A program made the position numbers and the translations under genes. Positions 33,190 through 44,473 of a stretch of 64,000 bases of DNA are shown piece by piece. The notes beneath the pieces are model-generated. The model was not told the origin of the DNA and searched no databases. It was given only the letters and a program-made list of their open reading frames with translations. Origin of the DNA: Eonycteris spelaea (Eukaryota > Chordata > Mammalia > Chiroptera > Pteropodidae); NCBI GenBank assembly GCA_003508835.1, contig PUFA01000021.1, positions 10,208,501 to 10,272,500 of the forward strand, written 5' to 3'. Each line of letters begins with the position of its first letter. The first letter of the stretch is position 1.

Positions 33190-33500
33190 AGCCTGTAAAT
33201 CCTTCTAAAATAAAAGGAAATGCTAAAATTTTACAAAATTAAAAAATAAAATAAAAACGCTAAAGACAACCAATCACAAATGGTCACCTAGGCTTTAAAT
33301 TATACCCAATCAAAAATTTTCCTTTCTTTGCTTCTGCAATTCTCTACACACCTTTTCCCCAGTTGCTCTCAGCAGAGCACTCATAATCACTCCAATTTGT
33401 GCTGCTTGTATGTGATTTGAGTACACCATTGTATGTGCCACTCAATTTGAACTTTCCCCCAGTTTTCTGGTACTCAAGGAAGCAGATTTTTTTTTTCATA
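33190..33500 (+). mobile_element. Possible solo ERV LTR
   Basis: Two CCAAT motifs in similar settings ('gaccaatcacaaatgg' near 33269 and 'acccaatcaaaaat' near 33304) are followed by 'ttccccagttgctctcagcagagc' and 'tgtgctgcttgtatgtgatttgag'. This resembles promoter plus R/U5 of a mammalian LTR, but I cannot name the family and the ends are unclear. Confidence 0.35.
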
Positions 33501-34105
33501 TTGGAAGTTATAATAAAGAATGAGAAATATAAAGGAACAACATGCAATAAAGCTTAAAAAATGGAGGATGATCCCTGATAAAAGAAGGTAACATAAATTG
33601 GATTGGATAGTATTTGATCTGAATCATCATCGTGATTTGTAGTATGTTAAAGAGCTGAACTAAAGAGAAGCCTCATATATGACATTTCAGAGACCATCAT
33701 TGAAATGAAAAAAAAAAAAAAGCATGTTGGTATTTGATGGGGAGAAGGCAAAATGTAGATATTTTTATAGAACACCTGTGAAATATTCTAGCAATCACAA
33801 ATAGTTAGAAGGGAAAGATTTGGACCTGAGGTCTCTAAAATCCTCTCAGTACAGAACACAGTATTTTGTTATTTTTACCCTTATTGTGGTGATCCGACAT
33901 TATAAAATATTTGCTGTTGTTCCTTCAGCCCTTGTGAATCTTTGACTCTGTTACAACCTACTTTTCTGTGGGATGTCGTCAACTAGAGAACAAAACCATA
34001 AAATTTTTGGATGTTAAGCTTTCATGAAGTTTAGCCCATTTGTAAAACAGACCCAGAAAGAATATCTGTTGAGGCAGAGTCACCAATCTTTCGTCCTACC
34101 CACCC
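33501..34105. other. Unassigned sequence
   Basis: A-run of 14 near 33708. No gene or family is recognised. Confidence 0.45.
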
Positions 34106-34107
34106 CC

Positions 34108-34108
<1 letters not shown>

Positions 34109-34149
<41 letters not shown>
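34109..34149. repeat. (AC)20 microsatellite
   Basis: Perfect AC run. The frames crossing it (poly-Thr-His or poly-Val-Cys) are artefacts. Confidence 0.97.
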
Positions 34150-34151
<2 letters not shown>

Positions 34152-34344
34152 TACAACATTGAGTGACCTGAAGGACGCTTGTGATCTTCCCAAGGACAAT
34201 AATGGGGTTAGAGACAGAGGGGGTGGGTGGGCAGAGACGCCTCTGTGATGCCAGCATGAATACACCCACACCAAGGACTGATAAAACTTTTCATCTTGGG
34301 AGCCTGCAGTACAGTTTAGTGATTGCATTCAGCATACAAAACCA

Positions 34345-34505
34345 TACTCCCAGCTCTAGTTGTAGAATGGTAAGCAAATGACTTGATCTTTTGTGCCTCA
34401 GGTCCCTTAGATATAAAATTGGGGGATGATTAAGTAATACATAAATAAAGTATATAGAATAGTGTCTGGCATAGCGTAGGGGCTGTAGAAATTGTAACTT
34501 ATGGT
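34345..34505 (+). repeat. MIR SINE fragment
   Basis: 'aagcaaatgacttgatcttttgtgcctcagg', 'gatataaaattgggggatgatta' and 'gaatagtgtctggcatagcgtaggggctgtagaaattg' follow the 3' half of MIR in sense ('cagtttcctcatctgtaaaatgggga', 'gaacagtgcctggcacatagtaag'). Confidence 0.8.
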
Positions 34506-36375
34506 TTTAGTTACCCAGTAAGATGTGGCCACTCAGGGTAGACAGTCACCATTACCCCTAGAGTCACATCACACCCTGTTTCCCAGCTCATGCTATAACA
34601 TTACAGCCACACTTAGAAATTTACACTGATCTCTAGGGGGAAGAGGAGAGGCCAGGAGTTGGACCCAGGTACCCTGTGTTCCTGTAGTTGACTGAGACTA
34701 ATATTTTCTCTTTTCCTAGAGACAAAGTTGAGTTAGAGGAAAATCACTTAAATAAGTTTGTGGTTGTTAATATTTTATTTTACCTGGATTCCAGATTTCC
34801 CTCTTACCAGCTGCTCAATTTTGTATTAGTTACTCAGATTTTGTGACCTGTCTTACCTCAACTATCTGAAGGTATATCGTAGGCATGGATTACTATTTTT
34901 ATGTTTTCTGCACATTAAAAATCTAATATTTTGGAAATAAAACATGAATGAGTATTTCAGGATTCTTAGCTTGAATTCCTAGCAAGGTTAGCAGAAAGCA
35001 CATTGTATATAAGAGATGTACATATGCATTTTTTGGAATCCTACCATCGTTTCTTCTGGATAATATTGCATTCTATTTCTCTCAATTTTAAAATGTGTTG
35101 AGAAGTATATGTTTACTCATTAATTTATTTAGTCTTGAATTCACTCACTTATGCATTTTAGAAATTAAAATTATTAAAAATTAAGTATGTTTTAAGGAGG
35201 AACTTTTTTTTTTTTAATCTCTTAAGGGTAAATGGAGACAGAGAAGATTCTCGTAAAACAGCTAGAATTGCTAAATTAAGATATATCATGTACAAGTGGG
35301 GTAATCAGATACCATCACATTATTCATACTATTTAAAAGTATAAAATGTATTTTAAAATCACAAGATTTTGTTTGTTAGTAGAGTGGTATGCAGTGTACA
35401 TCTTAGAAAAATGTTATGTAATCCGACAATTTGGAAGAGATATTTTGTAATCTTCCATTTCTTTATTTTCTACATTTTTTTTTTGATTGCAGTGCATGGG
35501 CAATGACATGCTGTTCCTTATAGGGGTCATCAGTTTTCATATATCACCATTATCACCATCCACATCATAGACATTTATGTTGCATCTAATCCATTCCTGA
35601 AAACGAGTAAATTGAGAAGAAAATAAAAGCCAAGAGTTAAGAGTAAACCTCACAAACAAATTTGATTCAGACACCTGTTTGGAAATTTGCTTGCTGATGA
35701 AAAAAAGAGAACACATTTAATTTTACTTAATATATCATAATGGTAGAGCATTTGATCATCTAGTGACAAAATTCACAATGAACATTAATTGGTGCCAGAA
35801 TTTTTAAAAGCATTTAATCAACACACATGCAGCAGCATCCTGAGTGTGTTAGAGCAAGCATCTACACTCATGTTTTATGTTGGTTAAGAACATTACGTGA
35901 AGATCGAAATTTAAAAAGAACTGTTCTGTGTCATTAAGACTTCGATATTACTAATACAAAGTTTTTCTTAAATGCACCTGTTCTTCATTGACAAGAGTGA
36001 TGAGAGTATCATAAACAGAATTTGGCTGTTTCCTTACACAATTGCTTTCATAATTTATAATCATAAACACAAGCCAAAAACCAATATGTTCCTACAAAAT
36101 GCTTTTAAGTAGCATTAAATATTTAAGATAATATTATAGAAAAAAAAATCCATTATACATAAAAGAAATTAAAAAAAGAAAAAACACATGGTGGTTTTAT
36201 TTTCCAATTTAATAGCGCAGGCAATTGCCCCAAGGCCACGACATACTATTTTAAGTCATGATTTCTAAAAGCTCTATTTTTGATACACATCAAATGTTCT
36301 AAGTGTCCTCAGCTTTTAAGGAATGTAGTATTTTCTCTAAATGGACGCTGTGTGGTGTAAAGAGCACTGAAGTAG
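34506..36375. other. AT-rich unassigned block
   Basis: A possible decayed antisense MIR piece ('gaggccaggagttggaccca') lies near 34650. The rest shows no recognised family or gene. Confidence 0.4.
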
Positions 36376-36566
36376 ATGTATTGTATTGTATTGTATTGTA
36401 GTGTAGTGTATGGTATTGTATTTTGTATTGTATTGTATTGTATTGTATTGTTTTGTATTGTATTGTATCATATTGTATCATATTGTATTGTATTGTATTT
36501 TGTATTGTATTGTATTGTATTTTGTATTGTATTGTATTGTATTTTGTATTGTATTGTTTTGTTTTA
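36376..36566. repeat. (TTGTA)n pentanucleotide array
   Basis: About 190 bases of TTGTA units with TTTTGTA, TCATA and GTGTA variants. It lies directly at the 3' (A-tail) side of an antisense L1 (36583-36900), so it probably grew from that element's tail. Because five is not a multiple of three and no unit phase contains a stop, the pure array is open in all six frames (LYCIV and YNTIQ peptides). All three long frames there are artefacts. Confidence 0.96.
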
Positions 36567-36582
36567 TCATTTTATTTTATTA

Positions 36583-36900
36583 TAGTTTCAAGTATACAGT
36601 ACATTGGTTAGACATTTATATAATTTATGAAATGATCACCCTGATTGCTCTTTCTTTCCTCTGGCTCTCCACCTAGCCAATACATTACTGCTGACTGCAT
36701 TCCCTATGTTATGCTCCCCATCCCCGTGACCATTTATCAACTATTAATTTGTACTTCTTTAACCTTTCACCCCTTTCTTCCAGCACCCCAACCCATTCCC
36801 CGCTGCCTCTGACCATCACCAGACTGCCCTCTATATTTCTAAGTCTGTTTTTGATTAGTTTGTTCTTTTCGTTCCTTACATTTCACATTTTTGATCTTTG
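36583..36900 (-). mobile_element. L1 3' UTR fragment, antisense
   Basis: 'agtttcaagtatacagtacattggttagacat', 'atgaaatgatcaccctgat', 'tccctatgttatgctcccc', 'tccccgtgaccattt', 'ctattaatttgtacttctttaacc' and 'tttctaagtctgtttttgattagtttgttc' are the complement of a placental L1 3' UTR widely seen in laurasiatherians. Confidence 0.85.
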
Positions 36901-38620
36901 AAGTTTTATAACATCATCCCACCTTGGATATGAAGCTGGCCACTTAAGCTCATGTCACCATGGTTTCCTTGCCAGCTAAACTAACATATACCGATCTCTG
37001 GGGAATACTTGGGTGATTAAACTCAAATATATAGTAAGAAAATTACTTAATGCAATATTATTTAAAAGTTTTTATTAGTCTATATATTTTGTTAGCAGCA
37101 AAAATATTTAATATATTTTTTATTAGTCATTGACCCATGTCATCTACTTATCTGGTATTAATTTATTAATATAGCTAATATTAATATATATTTTATGAAC
37201 AAATTTTAAAATCCTTTAGAATGTTTCAATAATTTGTCTTAATTTCCTTAAACACTTTTAAAAATGTTTACTGCTCTTCATTTTTTTCATCAGAAATCTT
37301 CTCATCTTGCTTGCTCTCATAAACGACTCCTATGTCTCATTCTTTTCTCGAACTTTCTTGAGTCTTTTATATATGCACAGCTCATTTTCAGCAGCTCCTG
37401 CCATAAGAAATCCTTTTTATTCTTAAAGCTATGTTTTCTTTTGTAGAATGGAAGATCATGAGTAAGGAAAATTGGCAGCACACTTTCGCAATAATTTATA
37501 TTTTGTGATGTGTTAACAGAGTCAAGATTTTTGTTGATCTAGCTGTACTGTTATGTTAAATAAGAAATACCCATTTGTCTGATTTTAAATCTCATATTTT
37601 AAATCTCTTTAGAAACTCAAGAAAATTCATATTCATATGTTTTTCAAATGGAAATACTTTCTCCTTTTATATTTAATGCTAAAGGGAGAATTCGGTTGTT
37701 CAGTAGATGTCACTATAAGTCTGCCGTACTGCCATTTTATGTTCTTATATTCATACTAACAAAGCTGAAATACAGATATTTTCAATTGCTTTGATTTCAA
37801 AATATTTTAATGTTCCACCTTTAATTGAACAGAGAGTAAAATGGATATCTCTTAAATAAAAATAATTAATTAAGGTAACGAAACACACAATTCATACCTT
37901 TTTATTGTGGTATATTTTAAAATACCATTAAATTTAACATAATGCATGTCCCAATTAAACTACCATGGAAACTCAAGTTGATCAATAGAACTTAATAAAT
38001 TGTGCAAAGAAGATTTAGTGGCTGGTTCTCTGTCATTATCTATGTAAAGGTTTGTTATTAAAGGAAACCTTGTTTATGAACTTATGAGAAAGAAACCTGC
38101 CTTATATAATGTAATATGTAGTTAAGAAACAAGATGTTTATAGAAATAGCAAGTTCACTCTATGGTCCTTTTTCTTCAGAAAATTCTCTTTAGACTTTAC
38201 TTTTTATTTGGTATTAAATATCTCTTTATAATTTTTAATCATCACTACCTTAGATTTCCATATAACTCTCAGCCAACAAGTACCTTCTGTGTGGTCCCAA
38301 TCTTCTCATTTTTAGAAACATAAAACACAGATTCGCTTTCTGAAATGTTCCTCATAATGTTCCTTTGAATGCTCTCCTGGGCAAGATGTTCTCAATTCCT
38401 GCGTTCTTCCCTTAATACGATTATTTTTAATATCTTCCTCTTCCGTCTAGTTCGCATAGTGCAAGTTCCAATTAAAAGTTTTTATTTTGTCCATTAGTTG
38501 GTGTTAACTGAATGCTTGCTCTGCACTGGCCTCATCACGCAGTCCAGCTATTCTTCACACTTTTTAAAATCCTGTACTACTCTGGTAGGCTACCTGCAGA
38601 ATCTCAGTAGCACAACATAA
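36901..38620. other. AT-rich unassigned block
   Basis: A short L1-like antisense scrap ('tttttattgtggtatattttaaaataccattaaattt') may lie at 37895-37960. No gene or RNA is recognised. Confidence 0.4.
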
Positions 38621-38738
38621 TAGATGATAGCTATGTGATAGATAGATAGATGATAAATAGATAGATAGATGATAGATGATATAGATAGATAGATGATGGA
38701 TAGATAGATAGATAGATAGATAGGTAGACCGATAGATA
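38621..38738. repeat. (GATA)n microsatellite
   Basis: GATA units interrupted by GAT, AAATA and GGTA variants over about 118 bases. Confidence 0.96.
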
Positions 38739-38752
38739 TAAAGAGACAGCGC

Positions 38753-39018
38753 CCTACCTACGATGGTCAAACGTATTATTTTTTTTTACTTTGTGATAAA
38801 AAATTACATGATATATTCAACAATTTAATTTGAAAAAAGCTTTGTGGTACATGGTTTTGCCCTCCTGTAAGCTAAGGTAAATGTTCTGAGCACATTTAAG
38901 GTAAGCTAGGCTAAGTTATGATGTTTGATAGATTAGGTGTATTAAATGAATTTTAGACTTACAGTATTTTCAACTCAAGATAAGTTTATTGGGATGTAAC
39001 CCTATCATAAGTCAAGGA
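38753..39018 (+). mobile_element. Non-autonomous Tigger-like DNA transposon
   Basis: It opens 'ctacctacgatggtcaaacg'. It contains 'gccctcctgtaagctaaggtaaatgttctgagcac', 'aggtaagctaggctaagttatgatgtt' and 'gattaggtgtattaaatg'. It closes 'ttattgggatgtaaccctatcataagtcaagga'. The inner blocks match a mammalian MITE-type element with 'cttacgatgg...' inverted ends. The terminal repeats are decayed. The family name is uncertain. Confidence 0.7.
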
Positions 39019-40099
39019 GTATTTATATAGTGACTACAGTATATATTATGTATACCTTTTTATATATATCTATAATATGTAAAATACATATATGTTTATA
39101 CACACACGAATATTCTTTGACTGGTTTCTTCCAGGTAGCTTTAACCCAAGATTCAATGATCTTTTTATCCAGACACAATTACTCTAAACATCTACCTCCC
39201 CAAAGTCTTCAGTGTAGGGAAAGAGGAAATAAAGAAAAGATGGACCAGATATTGAGCTATCCTGACCATTTTATTGACTACATTCCCTTATATACAGTTA
39301 ATTGGCCCCAAAATATCAACTATTCCCAAGTGAGGCAAGAGAGCTGGTAAATATGATAAAAATTGTGATTTTCCTCTTCATGATTTATATTTAAAATGTA
39401 TTGCTTAGCTTTCCTCATGATACTTAAAAACATTCATTGTCCTGCCAAAATTTTGTACAAAATTATAAATTTTATACAACTTTCTATACGATTTTAAGAT
39501 TTAAACAGTAGCTCAATAGTTCAAGAATGCCAAAAAATAATGGAAATTATCAAAATATAATGTTACAGAAAATTTAGCATTCAAATGCATTGCTGTAAAT
39601 GATCCTTATCTATTAATATCTTCTATGAAACATGCATTAAATTTACAGTAAAATTAATTCCTCTAGTGAACTGAGTAGTAGTACTTGGTTATAAGTGGAG
39701 TGGTATGGTGGCAGTTATGGTCTTTATTATGATAATCACACAGGGGCCAAAACTTTGTCAGTAATTACTTCCTGAGCTATACTAGCCAAGTCATTCAACT
39801 GCCCCTTGAGGCCAATATTACTTCCCCGTTACCTCTCTTAAAATTTTATATACCTTTGTCTTTTTATTAGATTATTAGTATATGTACCAAAATTTGGATA
39901 TAATATTATACTTTATTAAAAAGTATATTAAATTGATAACATTTGTTCTAATAGAACCCAAAATATATGAAGTGCAGCTTGGCATAATTTAAAGTAAATT
40001 ATTAACTTGATAGTTACATTACATCAATTGCTCAATATTAAAATTCTGTATGCTATCTCATTAGAACCAAAAACGCTGGGAATGATAGTGTACATAGCT
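39019..40099. other. AT-rich unassigned block
   Basis: No gene or repeat family is recognised. A 106-codon frame at 39030-39350 lacks any motif and is probably chance. Confidence 0.4.
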
Positions 40100-40233
40100 T
40101 TGAGGAAATTATTTTACTCCAGATATATTTTATAATATGTAGTCCTAGGCATCTCTTTGAAATGGGTTATTTAATCCAGACATGTTTTAAAGTATGCAGT
40201 CTTATGCATCTATTTGAAACTTAGTATTAACCT
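40100..40233 (+). repeat. 57-bp tandem duplication, diverged, with partial third unit
   Basis: Units at 40100-40156 and 40157-40213 share 'TTGA', 'TCCAGA', 'TTTTA', 'TATG', 'AGTC' and 'GCATCT' blocks in exact register (period 57). A third unit starts at 40214 with TTGAAA. Similarity of the first two is roughly three quarters by eye. Confidence 0.85.
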
Positions 40234-40234
40234 A

Positions 40235-40253
40235 AGTTAGTTAGTTAGTTAGT
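40235..40253. repeat. (AGTT)n short tetranucleotide repeat
   Basis: Four to five AGTT units just downstream of the 57-bp tandem repeat. Confidence 0.85.
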
Positions 40254-41065
40254 TGGTTTCCCAGAAAATAAAATAACAGAGCCCATTATTATTGTTTTCT
40301 GTCCTCAGCCTATATGTCAGAGAAACTAAGCAATCATGCTTGGGCATTGCTTAATGCATTGTATGTACCATAAAGGAAAATGGCAAAAAGCTCTTAAGTG
40401 TTTTCTCCCTAGTTCAGAAACACAAAACAATTTATAATCTATTATCTCTATGAAGAGAAGTGAATGAAGTGTTTGCTCTGTCTCGCTTTCAGCTGATTTT
40501 GGCTTAAGCGTGTATTATGTTGCTGATGTTGAACAGAAGACACTTTCTGTAACTGCTCTAACTTGGAGCGTCTCCAAAAAAGAATGCAATATTTTACAAG
40601 ATTATCCCAGGAGAAAAAAGAAAATTGAAAAGGAAAAAAAAAAAAAAGGCATGTGATTTTCTCTCTTGTGAGAGACTCCCCTGCCTCCGGGAGACTGCAC
40701 TAGCCTGCTCATGGCAATGCCGCAGCGGCCACCAGACTCTCCTGAGGTATGTTGTCATGTAGCTGTTAAGACTGCTCACCTCTGCTGCCTCTTCAGAAGA
40801 GTGAGACCTTCGCTTGGTTCATGCTACAGATGTTCGTTCTTCTGAAGCAGCCATAACCAGAGTGAAAAAAAAAAAAAAGAAGATATTCTAACCTTGTCCA
40901 CAAACTCTTAGTACATGTGTGAAGAATACTCTTGGAGTGTCTCTCTCCCTAGCATCTGCACTGATACAGGTATAGATGGATAGATGGTGCAGATACGTAC
41001 TGATGATAAAGGAATTGTTTAAAAATGAACGTGCATCTGTGCATATTTTCAAATTCATTTTTCAC
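40254..41065. other. Unassigned sequence
   Basis: A-runs of about 14 occur at 40636 and 40866. Between them lies a GC-richer stretch with a donor-like 'GAG|GTATGT' near 40746. No exon partner or family is recognised. Confidence 0.4.
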
Positions 41066-41069
41066 AGCA

Positions 41070-41215
41070 TCTTGCTGAGTTGGGCAACATAACTATCCCT
41101 ATTAACTGATGAGGAGAGCAAATATCAGATATCCAAGATTACAGAATTTCTAAGAGTAGAAATGGGGTTGGACCTTAGGCCAGCTACGTCTGTACCACAG
41201 ACACTGCGTTATTCT
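41070..41215 (-). repeat. MIR fragment
   Basis: 'ctatccctattaactgatgaggagagcaaa', 'agattacagaatttctaagagtagaaatggggttgga' and 'tgtaccacagacactgcg' follow the complement of the MIR tRNA/core part ('attttacagatgaggaaactgag', 'cagagccgggattcgaaccc'). Confidence 0.7.
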
Positions 41216-41590
41216 TTCAGGATGAATGTGATTCAGTGGTGCTACTTTCTAAATTGGGACAGATTGGGAAGCCACGGGAAGGAGCCACATGTGCTTAGAA
41301 GTATGACATTTCTGGAGGCATGCCTGTTCATGATGAATCTCTTATGGGTGGAAAAAAGTGATACTTGATGGTAGCACTGATTTTTATATTCTTTTCTCTA
41401 AAACAAAACACAAGAAGAAATTTTAAAAGTGGTAGCACTTTAGTGTCGCTTCTGAAATCCCTTCTTCCAGAGGCAATACATCTATAAAGAACAAAAATAT
41501 AATAGTGTTGCCAAGCAGGAATGCTAGTGAAAACATTTGACTTTGCAGACCCAAATCTCTTTTATACTTGAAATGACCACCTCCAAGACT

Positions 41591-41656
41591 TGGGTGTAAC
41601 AAACGCAACCAAATAGTTAATAAAAAATGGGTGTAACGAACATAACCTAATAACTC
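41591..41656. repeat. 37-bp tandem duplication
   Basis: TGGGTGTAACAAACGCAACC at 41591 recurs as TGGGTGTAACGAACATAACC at 41628, with period 37. The second unit is incomplete. Confidence 0.85.
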
Positions 41657-42650
41657 AATGGTTATATTCCCTATTCAACCTGTCTGTTTTAAATACACAC
41701 ATATACATTATATATTATAATTATTAAATTAAGTAAATATTTTTCACCCATTTTATTAGTGTTTTAGAGATTGGAAGACAAAATCTTCAATAGAAATTAA
41801 TAGATAATAGATGAGCCGTGAGCAGCATCTGTTGGTTTTCAGTTCTCATATTCTTAGGACAAGCTAGAGACTCAGGGAACAAAACTTCATGGTCATGATG
41901 TGTCTTTATCCTTGAAGTGTACAGGTGTTTATCTCCTTTGAACTAGAGGTCAGAAAGAGGAAAGGGGGACTTTATGTGGCGTTTTCTTGCTTCTTGTCCT
42001 CACATAATATGAGTTTATTTGTCACATGTTTATTCTCTTGTCCGGATAAATTATAGCACCAGGGGATTTATCATGTTAGTCCTTTGAAAAGCATGTAGGT
42101 CAAGTTATCTGATTTTGGTATCTATCTCTAGAAGAGCATTCAGGTCACCAAATATGTCAGAAATCCAGGGAGTCGTTGAAACTGGAGTCACACTATCTTA
42201 TGAAGTGAGAGAAACCTCTGCAGGAAGGCAAGGACTAAGGGGGATAAATGCTTCTGCCATGGAGGCAAAGTGATTCCGTTGTCAGCAAGTATATCCAAAC
42301 GAAGTAAGACCTCTTACAGGAGTATATTGTCCTTTATTTCTGTTTTTATAGTATTCGAAGACATCAACTACTGAAATAATGTCCTAGATCTATCATAAAT
42401 TATTATAAAACATGTATTCTATAAATATGGAAACTATAATTTAGTGTTCTCTTCCAAGAAAAGTCTATAATTTGGTCAACAATGCCTATTTAAAAAATTC
42501 TTCAATTGCTTATATAGTTCATTTGGACAAAGCATGAAAAGAACAGCTGTATGTCTGGGTGGGAGAGTTGCCTAAGGTCTTTTGAGCAGAGAGATGTAGG
42601 TTTTATGCATTAAATCTTGATTGAAGACTGAAATCAGAATGAGAACACTT
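41657..42650. other. Unassigned sequence
   Basis: Nothing recognised. Confidence 0.45.
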
Positions 42651-42654
42651 AATC

Positions 42655-42812
42655 CAGTGGTTTCTTAAAGTGATGTTAATCTGAGTTACTCATGTGAACT
42701 ACGTGGAATATTTATCAAAATGTAGATTCCTAGGCTTTGAATCAGTCCTATTAAATCAAAGCTTCTGTGGATGGAGTTCTGAAATCTGAATTTAAAAGAA
42801 CATGCCAATATA
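42655..42812 (+). mobile_element. MER5A-type hAT-Charlie MITE
   Basis: 'ccagtggtttcttaaagtg' (the CAGTGGTTCTCAAAGTG terminal repeat), 'gtagattcctaggc', 'tttgaatcagtcct', 'tggatggagttctgaaatctgaatttaaaagaacatgcc' follow MER5A in order. The 3' terminal inverted repeat is lost. Confidence 0.8.
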
Positions 42813-44400
42813 ACTATTTTTTAATTTTTCTGAGACACCTTGAAATACTTTATTTTTTTATTAAGTTTATATAATTCTTATTAATATTAAAGCCTAAGAA
42901 CCTATAGATCATCCTGTCTATTGAATAAAGTTACAAAATATTGTATGAGATATTGGGGAAATGTTATATATCTAAATATATTATATAAAGCATATGTGAC
43001 ATGCATATCATATGCATGTGATATATGCATATATGTAGTTTTTAACTATGGTCAATAAATATTATTTGAATTAATATATAAACAATCATCATTTTAGATT
43101 CATATATAACATTTCAGAAATAACTATGTTTACTATAAAGTTAATTAAATCTAAGGCTAAATTATAATTTCAGAGACTGGTATTTCAGGTTGGAGTTATT
43201 TGAAAATTACCTAAGCATCTACCTTAAGGACTAATTTAATCTTTATGAAGCAGGTTTCAATAAACATTTGTTGAATAAACAAATAGAACAGACTTGGACA
43301 TTGTATTTTGCATTGTAACATGCTAAGCCTAAAATATTTTCATGCATTTCTAATAAAATTTAATTACTTGTGCTATATTCTATTCCATAGTAAATTCTCT
43401 TGTTGTTCATTGAACGATTGTGTCTATTGTGGTTTTTACTAGGAGGATTATTGTTTAACATCTCATACTGAATTAGTAGGAGTTGTGAATTGGGTCTGTA
43501 ATTGAGAATATTAAATCGAATTTTTTGGATATAAAAGCCTTACGTTTCACTGGAAAGTGGCTTTAACTTCCAAATGAAGTATTCTTAGGTAGAATGCGAG
43601 GATTTACCAGAGGGATGAGATATTCGTTGTTGCTGGTAAAGTTTTTACCACGAAAGTGACACTTGTAAACCTGAAAGAGGGGAGCATCCACTGGCTGCAG
43701 GTTGGATCCCGGTGCCCGCTAGCTAACAAGACAAAATGCACAAAGGCAATCATGTCTGAAAAGGGTCAGATTGGAACCGTTACAGTTGATTTTGAAAGCA
43801 GGAGAAAACGCTTTGAAGCTTCTTCTAAAGGAATGTCTGTTAAGCACTTATGGGCAGATTGTTTTTATAGACGAAGATTCTTATCTGTGGTGTGAATTAA
43901 AAAGAAATGAGTATACTTATCCTCAGAGTTTTTCTGAAGAAATTTAAACATCAGTAACCTGTGGTTCAAGGAGCTGACACCAGAAGACAAAATACTTAGG
44001 AAATTATGGTGCAGTGCTGAGTTCAACAGGAAAAACGTATGTTGTACTAACATCATTCTTTTCGAACTATTTTTCAGACATAGCCATTTACCTACCTGAG
44101 CACCAGATTGCGCAAATAATTATAATACATAATGTGGCCAGGAGCTCTTTTAATCTTTTAATTGACTACCTTAGGAATTATATGTACATCAAAGGGTAAC
44201 ATTACAGGGAATAAAAATGCATCTTAACAGAGATTGCATTTTAAAAGATTGGTTTTTTTCCCCCTTAGTGCTTTCTCATTCTGTCATCTAAAATTGCTTT
44301 TCTCAAATCTGTTGACAAGTTCACATACAACATAGTTAAATGAGTTTTCCAGCATTTGAGAAAACTATGAAGCTCAGTTTGAAATGAGTTATAACTTTAA
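42813..44400. other. AT-rich block, mostly unassigned
   Basis: ATATGCAT-rich low-complexity sequence lies at 42960-43040, and an L2/MIR-like tail ('aataaacatttgttgaataaac') near 43257. The 79-codon frame at 43656-43895 has no recognisable motif. A separated 11-bp inverted repeat (TTTTCTCAAAT at 44298, complement at 44354) lies near the end. Confidence 0.4.
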
Positions 44401-44473
44401 AGAAAAAAAAAAAAAAAGCCAGGAGTCCCACATTCCACATTTTTGCTTGAGAATTTTTTTTTTTTTTTTTTTT
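44401..44473. repeat. Facing A-run and T-run
   Basis: An A-run (44402-44416) is followed about 38 bases later by a T-run (44454-44473). Together they could be two retro-tails in opposite orientation, or chance. Confidence 0.8.

Noticed and set aside
36376..36611. Three overlapping plus-strand ORFs (60-88 codons) and one minus-strand ORF encoding LYCIV/YNTIQ repeats
   Set aside because: They are the necessary result of a stop-free pentanucleotide array and have no gene context.
38621..38738. CRISPR-like regular repeats
   Set aside because: The repeats are a GATA microsatellite in a mammalian genome. There are no spacers of constant size.
40680..40760. Possible small structured RNA with 'ctcccctgcctccgggag' hairpin
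   Set aside because: The stem is short, there is no promoter or terminator of a known RNA class, and no family is recognised.
43680..43730. tRNA-like or bat SINE-like stretch ('gcaggttggatcccggtgcc')
   Set aside because: It has a B-box-like look, but no A box, no SINE body and no A-rich tail at proper distances.
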